DNA of 64,000 nucleotides from Pantoea alhagi (GCF_002101395.1 NZ_CP019706.1:620001-684000), one strand, 5' to 3'. Shown: positions 43,040 to 54,963, counted from the stretch's first letter. The notes: a model not told the origin generated them from the letters alone. Made by a program: numbers and translations.

Positions 43040-45241
43040 TTAGAAACGGAATGTTGCGGTAGCAACCACCTGGCGTTCAGCGCCCCAGTAGCAGGCATAC
43101 TCGCGATAACAGCTGGCAACGTATTCTCTGTCAAACAGATTATTCACATTTACCCCAACGCTGGATCCTGGCAAGCCAAATCGGGCCAGATCGTATTTTA
43201 TGGCCGTATCCACCGTGGTATAACCTGCTACATCAAAATTTTCATTGGCATTATCACCCACGCTGTAAAGTCCCTTACTTGCGCCAACATAACGTACACC
43301 GGCCCCCAGCGTTAAACCAGACAGCGCCGTTTCGTTAAAGGTGTAGTCACCCCAAAGGGAAGCCATCTGTCGCGGCACCTGCACCGGCGTGCGTCCCTGC
43401 AGCTGATTATCGTGCGTATATTCTGCATCAATATAGGTATAGGAGGCGGTCATATTGACGTTGGCATTAAGAGCCGCTTTCGCTTCTAACTCCAGACCAC
43501 GCGAACGGATTTCCCCCCCCTGAACGCTCCAGCCAACGTTTTGTGGATCGGCGGTCAGGTTTTTGCTCTTCGTTAATTGATAAACAGCAGCCGTTACTAC
43601 CAGCGGTCGATCTTTCGGTACATATTTTACGCCCGCCTCATACTGCTTCGCGCGTGAAGCATCAAACGGTTGGCCTTCTGCAGTGGTGCCGGACGTTGGC
43701 AGAAACGACTCACTGTAACTGAAATAGGGGGCCACACCATTATCAAAGAGGTAATTCAGGCCTCCGCGCCAGGTAAAAGCCTGGTCATGTTTTTCTACTG
43801 TTGTATCTGCAAAACGGTTATTAGCTGAGGTTTTAGCAAAATCATAGCGACCGCCAAGGGTGAGCACCCATCGGTTCCACTCCATCTGATCCTGAGCATA
43901 CAAACCTGTTTGCTCCTGGCGGTTCAAATAGTTATAGGGGGAATCGTAAGGCGTCCAGCTGGCGTTGCCATACTGAGGATTGATTGCGCTAATGGGGCTT
44001 GCCGTACCAAACTGTGCATCAATATCATTACGGGTACGCTGATAATCTACGCCAGCTAATATGATATGACTGGCTTCGCCAGTGGCGAATTTCGCTTCGG
44101 CCTGGTTATCAACCGTAAAGCTGGTCAAATGCTCTTTGGAGAAAGCCGCTCCCCGGTTGATCTCATTGGTAGCAACATTAAAACTACTGCCGTAAATGCT
44201 GCGGTAATCAGTATGCAAATCGGCATAACGCAGGTTCTGACGCACGGTCCAGGTATCGTTAAAATGGTGCTCAAAGTTATAACCAACCATTTTAGTGTTA
44301 CGCGAAATCTTATTGTTTTTTTCGCCTTCATCAAAATTGGTTGGTAGCTTATGTTCGTTGCCATTTGCATCAATAATCGGCACCACTGTTCCCTGACGCG
44401 GCAGCCAGCCGTAATAGCCGGTCTCCGGCTCATTCTGGAAAAGCGTTAGTAAATCGAAGCGAGTATTATCGTCTGGTCGCCAGCTAAAAGAAGGCGCGAT
44501 AGTGTATCGTTTCTCTTTATTCATCTCTTGCTGCGCATCCTGGCTGCGCGCCAGTCCGGTCAGACGATAGCTGTATACTCCGTTATCATCGAGTGCATCA
44601 GAAAAGTCGAAACCAGTCGCAAAGAGGTTATTACTTCCCATTCTGAACTGTACTTCGCGTAGCTGTGTCGTAGTTGGTCGCTTACTGACCAAAGCAACGA
44701 CGCCGCCCGGGTTGCTCTTACCATAAAGTACGGAAGCCGGGCCGCGTAATAACTCAGCCCGTTCAAGGAAATAAGGATCTATAGCAAACTCGGAGTAATT
44801 ATCACCTTGCAGCTTCAGCCCATCCAAATACTGGTTGGTATTGGTTTCACTAAACCCACGAATTGACAACGCGTCGATAACCTCAGAGCTGCCACGGTTA
44901 TTGGTCAGAACGCCAGGTGCATAATTAAAAGCACTTTTAACTGACGTGATGCCGTGCGCTTCCATCTCTTGTTGTGTTACCACCGATACTGACTGCGGGT
45001 TCTTTTCGATTGGCGTATCGGTTTTGGTACCGGTCGCGCTGTGCTTAGCGGCGATAGTTGCAGCCGGTCCCCATGCGCTTTCCTGCGGCGCGTCAGCTGT
45101 GGCATCAACCACCAGCGTCTCCTCTGCGGCAAAGGCAGAGCCTCCTCCCGCCAGAGTTAGAGCCACCAACACCGCCAGCGGACGTTTCAACAAGCCCGCC
45201 GTAGCGGAAGCAGTAAAGATTTTACTACGCGCATTTGCCAT
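43040..45241 (-). CDS. fhuA: ferrichrome outer membrane receptor FhuA
   Basis: TonB-dependent outer-membrane receptor for ferrichrome and, in E. coli, for phages T1, T5, phi80, colicin M and albomycin. The 733-residue precursor has a signal peptide ending near residue 39, a TonB box-like ETLVVDA at 41-47, the plug domain with APQESAWGPAATIAAKHSATGTKT-like start, and a 22-strand barrel ending in VVATATFRF. The C-terminal Cys pair (ASCYREYACYWGAERQ) is kept. The loop matching E. coli loop 4 (about residues 345-372) is shorter and lacks cysteines. A Fur-box-like site lies upstream. Confidence 0.95.
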   Translation of the reverse strand: MANARSKIFTASATAGLLKRPLAVLVALTLAGGGSAFAAEETLVVDATADAPQESAWGPAATIAAKHSATGTKTDTPIEKNPQSVSVVTQQEMEAHGITSVKSAFNYAPGVLTNNRGSSEVIDALSIRGFSETNTNQYLDGLKLQGDNYSEFAIDPYFLERAELLRGPASVLYGKSNPGGVVALVSKRPTTTQLREVQFRMGSNNLFATGFDFSDALDDNGVYSYRLTGLARSQDAQQEMNKEKRYTIAPSFSWRPDDNTRFDLLTLFQNEPETGYYGWLPRQGTVVPIIDANGNEHKLPTNFDEGEKNNKISRNTKMVGYNFEHHFNDTWTVRQNLRYADLHTDYRSIYGSSFNVATNEINRGAAFSKEHLTSFTVDNQAEAKFATGEASHIILAGVDYQRTRNDIDAQFGTASPISAINPQYGNASWTPYDSPYNYLNRQEQTGLYAQDQMEWNRWVLTLGGRYDFAKTSANNRFADTTVEKHDQAFTWRGGLNYLFDNGVAPYFSYSESFLPTSGTTAEGQPFDASRAKQYEAGVKYVPKDRPLVVTAAVYQLTKSKNLTADPQNVGWSVQGGEIRSRGLELEAKAALNANVNMTASYTYIDAEYTHDNQLQGRTPVQVPRQMASLWGDYTFNETALSGLTLGAGVRYVGASKGLYSVGDNANENFDVAGYTTVDTAIKYDLARFGLPGSSVGVNVNNLFDREYVASCYREYACYWGAERQVVATATFRF

Positions 45242-45290
45242 TATGTTTTCTCTGAGTGGAAATAGGTCAGGCGATGAAAAACGAAACGCA

Positions 45291-45309
45291 AACGATAATT
45301 ATTCGTATG
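45291..45309 (-). promoter_or_regulatory. Fur-box-like operator of fhuACDB
   Basis: GATAATTATTC occupies 45294-45304, about 50 bases before the fhuA ATG. The left arm of the 7-1-7 Fur inverted repeat is nearly complete (GATAAT) and the right arm is only ATT. Iron repression of fhuA by Fur is established in E. coli; here it is inferred from this partial match. Confidence 0.55.
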
Positions 45310-45428
45310 CTTATTGTTGTGGTTGGATAATATGCGAAACAAACTCAGATCTGCAAGCGCTAATGCGGGGATATACGTGCCCTACAGGCCAGCTTTAAAG
45401 CGGTGATCGAGGTGCTATGAGTCAGATC

Positions 45429-45457
45429 AAAAAACGGGCGCATCCCGGTGCGCCCGT
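45429..45457 (-). terminator. mcp terminator
   Basis: ACGGGCGCA pairs with TGCGCCCGT around six bases, with six T on the minus strand. It lies about 100 bases past the mcp stop and insulates the downstream fhuA unit. Confidence 0.88.
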
Positions 45458-45554
45458 ACAATCCTTTTCGTTTTGTGGTTTTGCCCCGCCGTCTGTTTTC
45501 TCACTCACGGCGGGAAAGCGGTCAATGTTACTGTGGTATCGCCCCGCTTCAGCT

Positions 45555-47492
45555 CTATTGCGCTTTACTGGTGCGAAACACTGAAATCACCTCACGTAAC
45601 GTCCTTGCCCGTTCAGCCAGCGATCCGGAGGCCGCTGCCGACTGTTCTACCAGCGCGGCATTCTGTTGGGTCGAGCTGTCCATTTGATTAACAGCGATGC
45701 TGATCTGCGAAATCCCGGCGCTTTGCTCTTCAGAAGAGGACGAAATATCTTTAACCAGCCGCGCAGTCTGTTCGATCGAGGTAACGCTTTGGTTCACTTT
45801 CTTCCGGGCATCCTGCACCATATTAATGCCCTGCATAGAATGCACCACCGACTGCTCAATCAGCTGTTTAATCTCACGTGCGGCGGTTGCCGAGCGCTGC
45901 GCCAGCGCACGCACCTCAGCGGCCACCACGGCAAAACCTTTACCATGCTCGCCCGCGCGTGCCGCCTCAACCGCCGCATTCAACGCCAGAATGTTGGTTT
46001 GAAAAGAGATGCCATCAATCACGCCAATGATCTCCTGAATTTGCCCGGCGCTGTTGTTGATCTGCTCCATAGAGGCTTTAACAGACTCCATCGCTTCCCC
46101 GCCGCTTAATGCGGCTTCTGTCGCCTCCTGCGCCATTTCGGCTGCGTGACGCGTGTTATCCGCGTTCTGACCGATAATGGAGGTCAGCTGTTCCATGCTG
46201 GCCGCCGTTTCAGCAAGCGATGCCGCCTGACTTTCTGTCCGCTCGGAAAGATTCTGGTTGCCGCTGGCAATCTCCTCAGAAGAGCTGGCGATAACATCCG
46301 AGCTTTCCTGAATAGAAAAAACCAGACTCGACAAACGATGGTTCATTTCACTGAGTGAACGCAACAGGGAGGCTGTTTCGTTATTGCCGTCCACCTGAAT
46401 ATTATGGGTCAAATCTCCGCTGGCCACCTTTTGGGCAATCATGGTCGCTTCATTAAGCGGTCGGGTCACTGTTTTTACAATAAATATGGTAAAAACAACC
46501 ATCATTAAAGCTAATACAATCAGCGATCCCAGTAACCATACCTGTGAAAGACGCTTATTGTCGCTCTGATGAGTAAGCAACTGCGTAAGCGTGTCTGCAG
46601 CGGTATGACCAAGGTGTTCATATTTATTTAAAACCGTATTAAAACGCAGGGTATAATCGCTTTCACTCAATTTAATCGTTTGCCGATGAGTAAAGATATT
46701 ATCTGCAACCTGTAACGCCTCCGCCGACGCTTTCCATAGTTGTTCAACCGGCTGAGACAGTTTTATCTTTATTTCATTGTTCAGGGAAAATGCCTTCACA
46801 AAGTATTTATGGAATATATCCAGCGATCTCTTTGCCTGTTCTATCTGATAGATAACCCGGACATAGTCCGCCTCTTTTTTCACATTATTGGTCGCTAAAA
46901 ACTCGGCCCCGCTGCCCCGCACCTGAGCCAGGCCAGCTATCATCTCCGGGATGCGGTTAAAAGTGCTCAGCATCAACTGATAGCTGTCCAAATCTGCGTC
47001 CAGCGACAGTTGTGAAAAATCAAGAACGTCCACCATCACATCCAACAGCGAGGAGATCAGTTTTTCATGCATTATATTGTTTTCAGTCAGCGTAAATGCA
47101 GGATCGCTTAACTTGCGCTGCAGCTCTGCCCATATATCTATGGTGGTTTGCATTTTTTTCATCGCAAATTTGGCCTGCATCGTGGTCAGGGTTTTAAGCT
47201 GAGAGGTTTGTAGCTTTTCTGCCTCGCTTATCGTAGCTGCATAGGCAGGCGAAGTGCCTTTACTCTTAGCAATGATAAGATAGCTTTCATCCCAGTGCCG
47301 CTGATAAATACCGAGCAAGGTTAAGAGTTCTTTTTCGGTCAGAATACCCCTAATCTCCTGCTGCTTCACATCAATTCTTTCATTGCCTTGCTTAAGTAAT
47401 AACGCGGTAGGTAAAACAAAAAGCACCAGAGCGAACAGGCCCAGTATCGCTAATTTAGCAGATAAATTAATATTCTTTAATAAATTGCCCAC
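45555..47492 (-). CDS. methyl-accepting chemotaxis protein with long helical sensor region
   Basis: Transmembrane chemoreceptor of 645 residues. In order: TM1 at about 13-34, a periplasmic region at about 35-315, TM2 at about 316-340, HAMP at about 341-393, then the coiled-coil signalling domain. Its conserved tip reads IDGISFQTNILALNAAVEAARAGEHGKGFAVVA-type sequence at 492-524. The sensor region is about 280 residues and looks all-helical, roughly twice the Tar/Tsr four-helix bundle, so two stacked helical modules are likely. The C-terminus (FRTSKAQ) lacks the NWETF pentapeptide that tethers CheR and CheB. It starts at GTG with AAGGA seven bases upstream. It is absent from this place in E. 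coli. The ligand is unknown; nearness to fhu does not prove a siderophore link. Confidence 0.92.
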   Translation of the reverse strand: MGNLLKNINLSAKLAILGLFALVLFVLPTALLLKQGNERIDVKQQEIRGILTEKELLTLLGIYQRHWDESYLIIAKSKGTSPAYAATISEAEKLQTSQLKTLTTMQAKFAMKKMQTTIDIWAELQRKLSDPAFTLTENNIMHEKLISSLLDVMVDVLDFSQLSLDADLDSYQLMLSTFNRIPEMIAGLAQVRGSGAEFLATNNVKKEADYVRVIYQIEQAKRSLDIFHKYFVKAFSLNNEIKIKLSQPVEQLWKASAEALQVADNIFTHRQTIKLSESDYTLRFNTVLNKYEHLGHTAADTLTQLLTHQSDNKRLSQVWLLGSLIVLALMMVVFTIFIVKTVTRPLNEATMIAQKVASGDLTHNIQVDGNNETASLLRSLSEMNHRLSSLVFSIQESSDVIASSSEEIASGNQNLSERTESQAASLAETAASMEQLTSIIGQNADNTRHAAEMAQEATEAALSGGEAMESVKASMEQINNSAGQIQEIIGVIDGISFQTNILALNAAVEAARAGEHGKGFAVVAAEVRALAQRSATAAREIKQLIEQSVVHSMQGINMVQDARKKVNQSVTSIEQTARLVKDISSSSEEQSAGISQISIAVNQMDSSTQQNAALVEQSAAASGSLAERARTLREVISVFRTSKAQ

Positions 47493-47904
47493 AATAAATT
47501 CCTTTTCATTAAGAAAGATGCCTATATCTTTCGATTCTGATGGCTAAAAACGCAAACCATAATTAGACAGATTCAACATCCCTGGAAAAATCTGATATTT
47601 CTTAACAGAATAAAAAGAAGCAATAAATAGCAAACCATTCACCAATTATCACTCTTCAGCGAAAGCGTTATTGCCTGAAAAAAAAATAACACAGCAATTT
47701 CTCACAAAGCAATAAAAAACAAGCGTGCTCTTTGTTAAAAGCTAACAGAAAATTTCTTAGATGCGTTTAATGCTTTAAATAAAGCCTAATAACCTGTTTA
47801 ATACAGGCCGTTTTAACTCATCAACCCCGTCAGAGCAGACAACGCCAAAAAAACGGGCGCTCCTTTCGGATGCGCCCGTTTTATTTATGGCCCAATAACG
47901 TGGA
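47493..47904. other. AT-rich spacer between mrcB and mcp
   Basis: 412 bases, distinctly AT-rich compared with neighbours. It holds the mrcB terminator at its right part and presumably the mcp promoter. No sigma-28 motif convinced me. No gene-length frame with a ribosome site was found. Confidence 0.55.
47847..47881 (-). terminator. mrcB terminator
   Basis: AAACGGGCGC pairs with GCGCCCGTTT, with an inner TCC-GGA extension, and is followed on the minus strand by a run of seven T. It lies 24 bases after the mrcB stop. Confidence 0.9.
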
Positions 47905-50433
<2,529 letters not shown>

Positions 50434-50513
50434 CTGTTTCGTTTCTCCAGGTAATGGCCGGCTACTCTGTTCTTACTACTTCGTTTCGAAAAGCAGAACC
50501 CTCTGAAAGATGG

Positions 50514-52955
50514 TTACTGCGGCGCCGCATATTTTTTGGTGCGACGCGTAGGCAACGCGCTGGCCGGATCGTCAGGCCAGGCATGTTTGGGATAGCGTCC
50601 TTTCATCTCTTTTTGCACCTCCAGATATGCGCCCTGCCAGAAAGCAGCAAGATCGCGGGTAATCTGCAATGGCCGCTGCGCGGGCGATAACAGCTCCAGC
50701 ACCAGCGCCACGCGCCCTTCCGCAATCGTTGGATTTTGCGCCTCGCCAAACATTTCCTGCAGACGCACCGCCAGCGCAGGCGGCTTTTCACTATCATAGC
50801 GAATCGGCAGACGACTGCCGGTCGGCACAGTGTAATGAGTTGGTAACGCACTATCCAGCCGCTGGCGTTGTGACCATGTGAGCAAATGTAATAATGCGCC
50901 CGTCAGACTCACCTGACGCAAGCCTTTCATATCACGCACGTTGCTCATCTCCGGCAACAGCCAGCTTTCCAGCGTGGCGAGCAACGACTCATCATCCATC
51001 GCTGGCCACTTCTCTTCCGGCAGCCACTGCGCAGCGCATTGCAGCCGCAGCCGCACCTGGCTTGCTTCCGGCGTCCAGTTAAGCACTTCCAGCCCCTTTT
51101 CGCGGATCCAGCGCAGCATCGCCGGATGCAGTACCTCCGCATCCGGCTTCGCCAGCGGCTGCGATTTCAGCGCCAGCACGCCAATTTTATCGCGCTGCCA
51201 GGCGCGCAGCGTTCCTTTTGCTTCATCCCATTCGATATCGGTTTCGCTACGCACCAGGTCGGGGCAGTCGCGCTGAAGTTTCGTGATCTCTACCGGAAGC
51301 GCCAGCAGGATACGTGCTTCAGCCTGCGTATCGCCCTGAAGAAGCTGCGGCGCGATCAACCATTCATGCCGCGTCAGGCCATCCTCATGATCGAGCATTG
51401 CGCCTGGGCCGCCCGCCAGCTGATAGCGACCGCTTTCACCCCGTCGGCGTGCCAGACGATCGGGGAACGCCTGTGCCAGCAGCGTTGGTGCCAGCATCGC
51501 GTCCGGCTGTCCGCCCGCGCCATTCAATCGCTTTTGTAACTGACGAGCGCGCTGTTGCCAGCCCGCGTGCGGCGTAAACAGATGATCAAGAAGATTACGG
51601 CTACCCTGACGCGGCGGTTCTTCAAGGATAGCGGCCAGCCGGGCGGCCGTTGCCTGCGCATCCCGATCGCGGGCGGCGGTTAATAACGCCGCCAGCCGTG
51701 GTTCGCTGCCCAGCTTCGCCATTGCGCGTCCCCGTACCGTCAACTGACCGTTTTCACCAAGCGCGCCGAGCATCCTCAGCAGCTTTTGCGCCGCCAGCAG
51801 CGCCGACGCGGGCGGCGCATCAATCCAGTTCAGCTGGGCAGCGTCATGGCATCCCCACTGCAGTAAATCGAGCCACAATGCGCTTAAATCGCTTTGTAAG
51901 ATTTCCGGCTCGCTCTGCGCCGCGGCGCGTTCCGCCTGCTCGCGTGCGATCAGATGTAAACAGATGCCGGGTGATAAACGACCGGCGCGTCCGGCGCGCT
52001 GCGTCATGGAAGCCTGACTGATACGCTGGGTTTGCAGGCGCGTAATGCCGCTGCGCGCATCGAAACGCGCCGTGCGTTCCAGCGCGCTATCCACCACCAG
52101 ACGAATGCCGTCAATGGTTAAGCTGGTTTCGGCGATATTAGTCGCCAGTACCACCTTACGTTTTCCCTGCGGCGCTGGCAGGATCGCCCGCCGCTGCGCC
52201 GCCAGCGGCAGCGCGCCATATAACGGACACAGTTCAATATCGCTGCTGACGCGCTGCGCCAGCTGGTTTTTCACCCGCTCGATTTCTCCCACGCCGGGTA
52301 AAAACAGCAGCAGTGAACCGCTTTCTTCGCGCAGCAGCTGGGCCACCTCACGCGCGACAGCCTCATCAAAGGGCAGTTGCGTCGGCAGGCTGGCATAGCG
52401 CTGCTCTACCGGAAAACTGCGGCCTTCGGAAACAATCAGCGGCGCATCAGGCAGACGTGCGCTTAACCGCGCATTGTCCAGCGTAGCGGACATAATCAAC
52501 AGGCGCAGATCGTCGCGCAGCCCCTGTTGAACATCGAGCAGCAGCGCCAGAGCCAGATCGGCCTGTAAACTGCGTTCATGAAACTCATCAAGGATAATCA
52601 GCCCAACGCCGTCCAGCATCGGATCCTGTTGCAGCATGCGCGTCAGAATGCCTTCGGTGACCACTTCCAGCCGGGTAGCAGGCCCAACGCGACTGTCGGC
52701 GCGCATGCGATAACCCACGGTTGCGCCGGGCTCTTCACCCAGTTGTTCCGCCAGACGCTGTGCGACATTACGCGCCGCCAGACGACGCGGCTCCAGCATA
52801 ATAATGCGTCCGGCAATGTCGCCCTGCTGTAACAGCTGCAGCGGCAGCCAGGTGGATTTACCCGCGCCTGTCGGCGCAGCCAGCAACACCTGCGGCGCCT
52901 GTTTTAATGCCGCCAGCACCTTTGGCAGCACGGCGCTTACCGGTAATTCACTCAA
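50514..52955 (-). CDS. hrpB: ATP-dependent RNA helicase HrpB
   Basis: DEAH-type helicase of uncertain physiological target. The 813 residues have Walker A PTGAGKST at 28-35, LDEFHERS (DEFH box), MSATL (motif III), ATNIAETSLTIDG (motif V) and QRAGRAGR (motif VI), followed by the HA2 and HrpB C-terminal domains ending RRTKKYAAPQ. The start is TTG, agreeing with the E. coli N-terminus (LPVSAVLPKVLAAL). It lies 80 bases upstream of mrcB and is divergent from thpR. Confidence 0.97.
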   Translation of the reverse strand: MSELPVSAVLPKVLAALKQAPQVLLAAPTGAGKSTWLPLQLLQQGDIAGRIIMLEPRRLAARNVAQRLAEQLGEEPGATVGYRMRADSRVGPATRLEVVTEGILTRMLQQDPMLDGVGLIILDEFHERSLQADLALALLLDVQQGLRDDLRLLIMSATLDNARLSARLPDAPLIVSEGRSFPVEQRYASLPTQLPFDEAVAREVAQLLREESGSLLLFLPGVGEIERVKNQLAQRVSSDIELCPLYGALPLAAQRRAILPAPQGKRKVVLATNIAETSLTIDGIRLVVDSALERTARFDARSGITRLQTQRISQASMTQRAGRAGRLSPGICLHLIAREQAERAAAQSEPEILQSDLSALWLDLLQWGCHDAAQLNWIDAPPASALLAAQKLLRMLGALGENGQLTVRGRAMAKLGSEPRLAALLTAARDRDAQATAARLAAILEEPPRQGSRNLLDHLFTPHAGWQQRARQLQKRLNGAGGQPDAMLAPTLLAQAFPDRLARRRGESGRYQLAGGPGAMLDHEDGLTRHEWLIAPQLLQGDTQAEARILLALPVEITKLQRDCPDLVRSETDIEWDEAKGTLRAWQRDKIGVLALKSQPLAKPDAEVLHPAMLRWIREKGLEVLNWTPEASQVRLRLQCAAQWLPEEKWPAMDDESLLATLESWLLPEMSNVRDMKGLRQVSLTGALLHLLTWSQRQRLDSALPTHYTVPTGSRLPIRYDSEKPPALAVRLQEMFGEAQNPTIAEGRVALVLELLSPAQRPLQITRDLAAFWQGAYLEVQKEMKGRYPKHAWPDDPASALPTRRTKKYAAPQ

Positions 52956-53031
52956 ACGAAACTCCGTCCAGCATTGGTCTTATGATGGTGCGCATTGTAG
53001 CATTCCTCTGTGTTGTTTACCGGAGAGTGTT

Positions 53032-53565
53032 ATGAGCGCACGTCGTCTCTTTTTTGGCATCGGATTACCCAAACCGTTGCAACAGCAGCTGGTTCGCTGG
53101 CGCGCCGAACAGTTCCCCGAGGAGGCAGGGCGACCGGTGGTGGCCGCCAGCCTGCATATTACGCTGGCATTCCTTGGCGAGATCAGCGATGAAAAAGCGC
53201 AGGGGCTGCAACAGCTGGCTGGTCGCATTCGGCAGCCGCCTTTTACCCTACAGCTGGATGATGCCGGGCACTGGCCGCGTCCCGGCGTGGTCTGGCTCGG
53301 CTGTCGTCAGGCGCCGCGCGGCCTGCTGCAGCTGGCGGAGATGCTGCGCGCTCAGGCGGCGCGCAGCGGCTGTTATCAAAGCCCACAGCCGTTTCATCCG
53401 CATATCACCCTGCTGCGCAACGCGACGCGCCCGGTTGCCCTGCCGTCGCGTAATTTCCACTGGCAGTTTACGGTGGATCATTTTTCTTTATACCAGTCGG
53501 TTTTCGCCCAGGGGCGAACCCGCTATCGCGCGCTACAAAGTTGGCCGCTGCAGGAGTCCGTATGA
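53032..53565 (+). CDS. thpR: RNA 2',3'-cyclic phosphodiesterase ThpR (LigT)
   Basis: 2H phosphoesterase that opens 2',3'-cyclic phosphates or joins tRNA halves in vitro through 2'-5' bonds. The 177 residues carry both HxTx motifs: HITL at 42-45 and 124-127. GGAGAG lies five bases before the ATG at 53032; the open frame upstream is antisense to hrpB. Its TGA overlaps the sfsA ATG by four bases. Confidence 0.95.
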   Translation: MSARRLFFGIGLPKPLQQQLVRWRAEQFPEEAGRPVVAASLHITLAFLGEISDEKAQGLQQLAGRIRQPPFTLQLDDAGHWPRPGVVWLGCRQAPRGLLQLAEMLRAQAARSGCYQSPQPFHPHITLLRNATRPVALPSRNFHWQFTVDHFSLYQSVFAQGRTRYRALQSWPLQESV

Positions 53566-54266
53566 ATTTTGAACCTGCATTGCGCCCGGCGCGTCTGATA
53601 AGCCGCTATAAACGCTTTCTTGCGGATGTCGTCACGCCGGAAGGCGAGACATTAACGATACACTGCGCCAATACCGGCGCCATGACTGGCTGCGCAACGC
53701 CCGGCGATACCGTTTGGTACTCCACCTCCGCCAGCCTGACGCGTAAATATCCGCACAGCTGGGAACTAACGCAAACGCAAACGGGCCATATTATCTGCGT
53801 CAATACGCTGCGCGCTAATCAGCTGGTACGTGAAGCGCTGGCAACAGAGCAAATTGCGGAATTGTCTGGTTACCCGCAGTTGCGGGCTGAAGTCAAATAT
53901 GGCGCAGAACGCAGCCGAATCGATTTTCTGCTGCAGGCGCACAATAAGCCGGAGTGCTATATTGAAGTGAAATCCGTAACACTGTTACAACAGGGTAAAG
54001 GATATTTTCCGGATGCGGTGACCGTGCGAGGCCAAAAGCACCTGCGTGAACTGGCCAGCATTGCCCAAAGGGGCGAGCGCGCGGTTATGTTATTTACTGT
54101 TTTGCACTCGGGGATTGAGGACGTAGCCCCCGCGCGTCATATTGACACACGTTATGCAGAACAACTGGCACAGGCACAGCAGAGTGGAGTGGAAGTCCTC
54201 TGTTATAAGGCGCAGTTATCACCAGCGGGCATGTGGCTGAATCAGCGGATAAACCTGGCGTTGTAA
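53562..54266 (+). CDS. sfsA: SfsA family DNA-binding/nuclease-like protein
   Basis: E. coli SfsA was described as a maltose-regulation factor able to bind DNA, and the fold includes a PD-(D/E)XK-like nuclease core. The 234 residues include RYKRFLADV, HCANTGAMTGC, SRIDFLLQ and CYIEVKSVTL, the putative acidic core. The start overlaps thpR in ATGA, so translation is coupled. The biological role is not settled. Confidence 0.93.
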   Translation: MNFEPALRPARLISRYKRFLADVVTPEGETLTIHCANTGAMTGCATPGDTVWYSTSASLTRKYPHSWELTQTQTGHIICVNTLRANQLVREALATEQIAELSGYPQLRAEVKYGAERSRIDFLLQAHNKPECYIEVKSVTLLQQGKGYFPDAVTVRGQKHLRELASIAQRGERAVMLFTVLHSGIEDVAPARHIDTRYAEQLAQAQQSGVEVLCYKAQLSPAGMWLNQRINLAL

Positions 54267-54353
54267 TATTTAGTGCGATTTGTTGTGATAAAAAGTAGCG
54301 TTGCGCTAAATACGCTTTTCCTCACAGGCTTGTCAAGACATGTTCAGGAATAA

Positions 54354-54382
54354 TTGCCAACCTTGACTGCTTCTGTTATTTA
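54354..54382 (+). promoter_or_regulatory. dksA promoter candidate
   Basis: TTGCCA and TATTTA are spaced by 17 bases, about 60 bases upstream of the dksA ATG in the sfsA-dksA gap. The fit to sigma-70 is moderate. Confidence 0.45.
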
Positions 54383-54442
54383 TAGCGGCCTGTTTTTTTC
54401 CCCTCTGGGGATCGATAGTGCGTGTTATCCAGGAGAAACAAC

Positions 54443-54898
54443 ATGCAAGAAGGGCAAAACCGTAAAACATCGTCCCTGAGTATTCTCGCCATCGCTGGGG
54501 TGGAGCCGTACCAGGAGAAACCGGGCGAAGAGTATATGAACGAAGCCCAGCTGTCTCACTTCAGAAAAATTCTTGAAGCATGGCGTAATCAACTCAGGGA
54601 TGAAGTCGATCGTACGGTATCTCATATGCAGGATGAAGCAGCTAACTTTCCTGATCCGGTCGACCGGGCCGCTCAGGAAGAAGAGTTCAGCCTCGAACTG
54701 CGCAACCGCGATCGCGAGCGTAAACTGATCAAAAAGATCGAGAAGACCCTGAAAAAGGTGGAAGACGACGATTTCGGCTACTGTGAATCCTGTGGCGTTG
54801 AAATTGGTATTCGTCGCCTTGAAGCGCGTCCGACCGCCGATCTTTGCATCGACTGTAAAACGCTGGCGGAAATCCGCGAAAAACAAATGGCTGGCTAA
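54443..54898 (+). CDS. dksA: RNA polymerase-binding transcription factor DksA
   Basis: Secondary-channel RNA polymerase factor that works with ppGpp in the stringent response. The 151 residues match E. coli nearly exactly: coiled coil with tip aspartates D71 and D74 (DPVDRA) and the zinc cysteines C114, C117, C135 and C138. The ATG at 54443 follows AGGAGA. gluQ lies downstream, as in other enterics. Confidence 0.99.
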   Translation: MQEGQNRKTSSLSILAIAGVEPYQEKPGEEYMNEAQLSHFRKILEAWRNQLRDEVDRTVSHMQDEAANFPDPVDRAAQEEEFSLELRNRDRERKLIKKIEKTLKKVEDDDFGYCESCGVEIGIRRLEARPTADLCIDCKTLAEIREKQMAG

Positions 54899-54963
54899 CG
54901 GCACGTGAAAAGCGGTGGCGCGGGATATCTGTTCCGCGCCGCCGCTGTTACGTGAAAGCGGTT

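Larger units (their letters stand above)
45242..45554. other. fhuA upstream / mcp downstream spacer
   Basis: 313 bases without a gene. It contains the Fur-box-like fhuA control site near 45300 and the mcp terminator at 45429-45457. Nothing else convincing was seen. Confidence 0.6.

Noticed and set aside
47640..47680. Possible sigma-28 promoter for mcp
   Set aside because: The best minus-strand match has a GTGATAA-like -10 but the spacing to a TAAC-like -35 is too short; not convincing.
52804..53031. Longer in-frame start for thpR reaching into hrpB
   Set aside because: The extension is antisense to hrpB; GGAGAG and family homology place the start at 53032.
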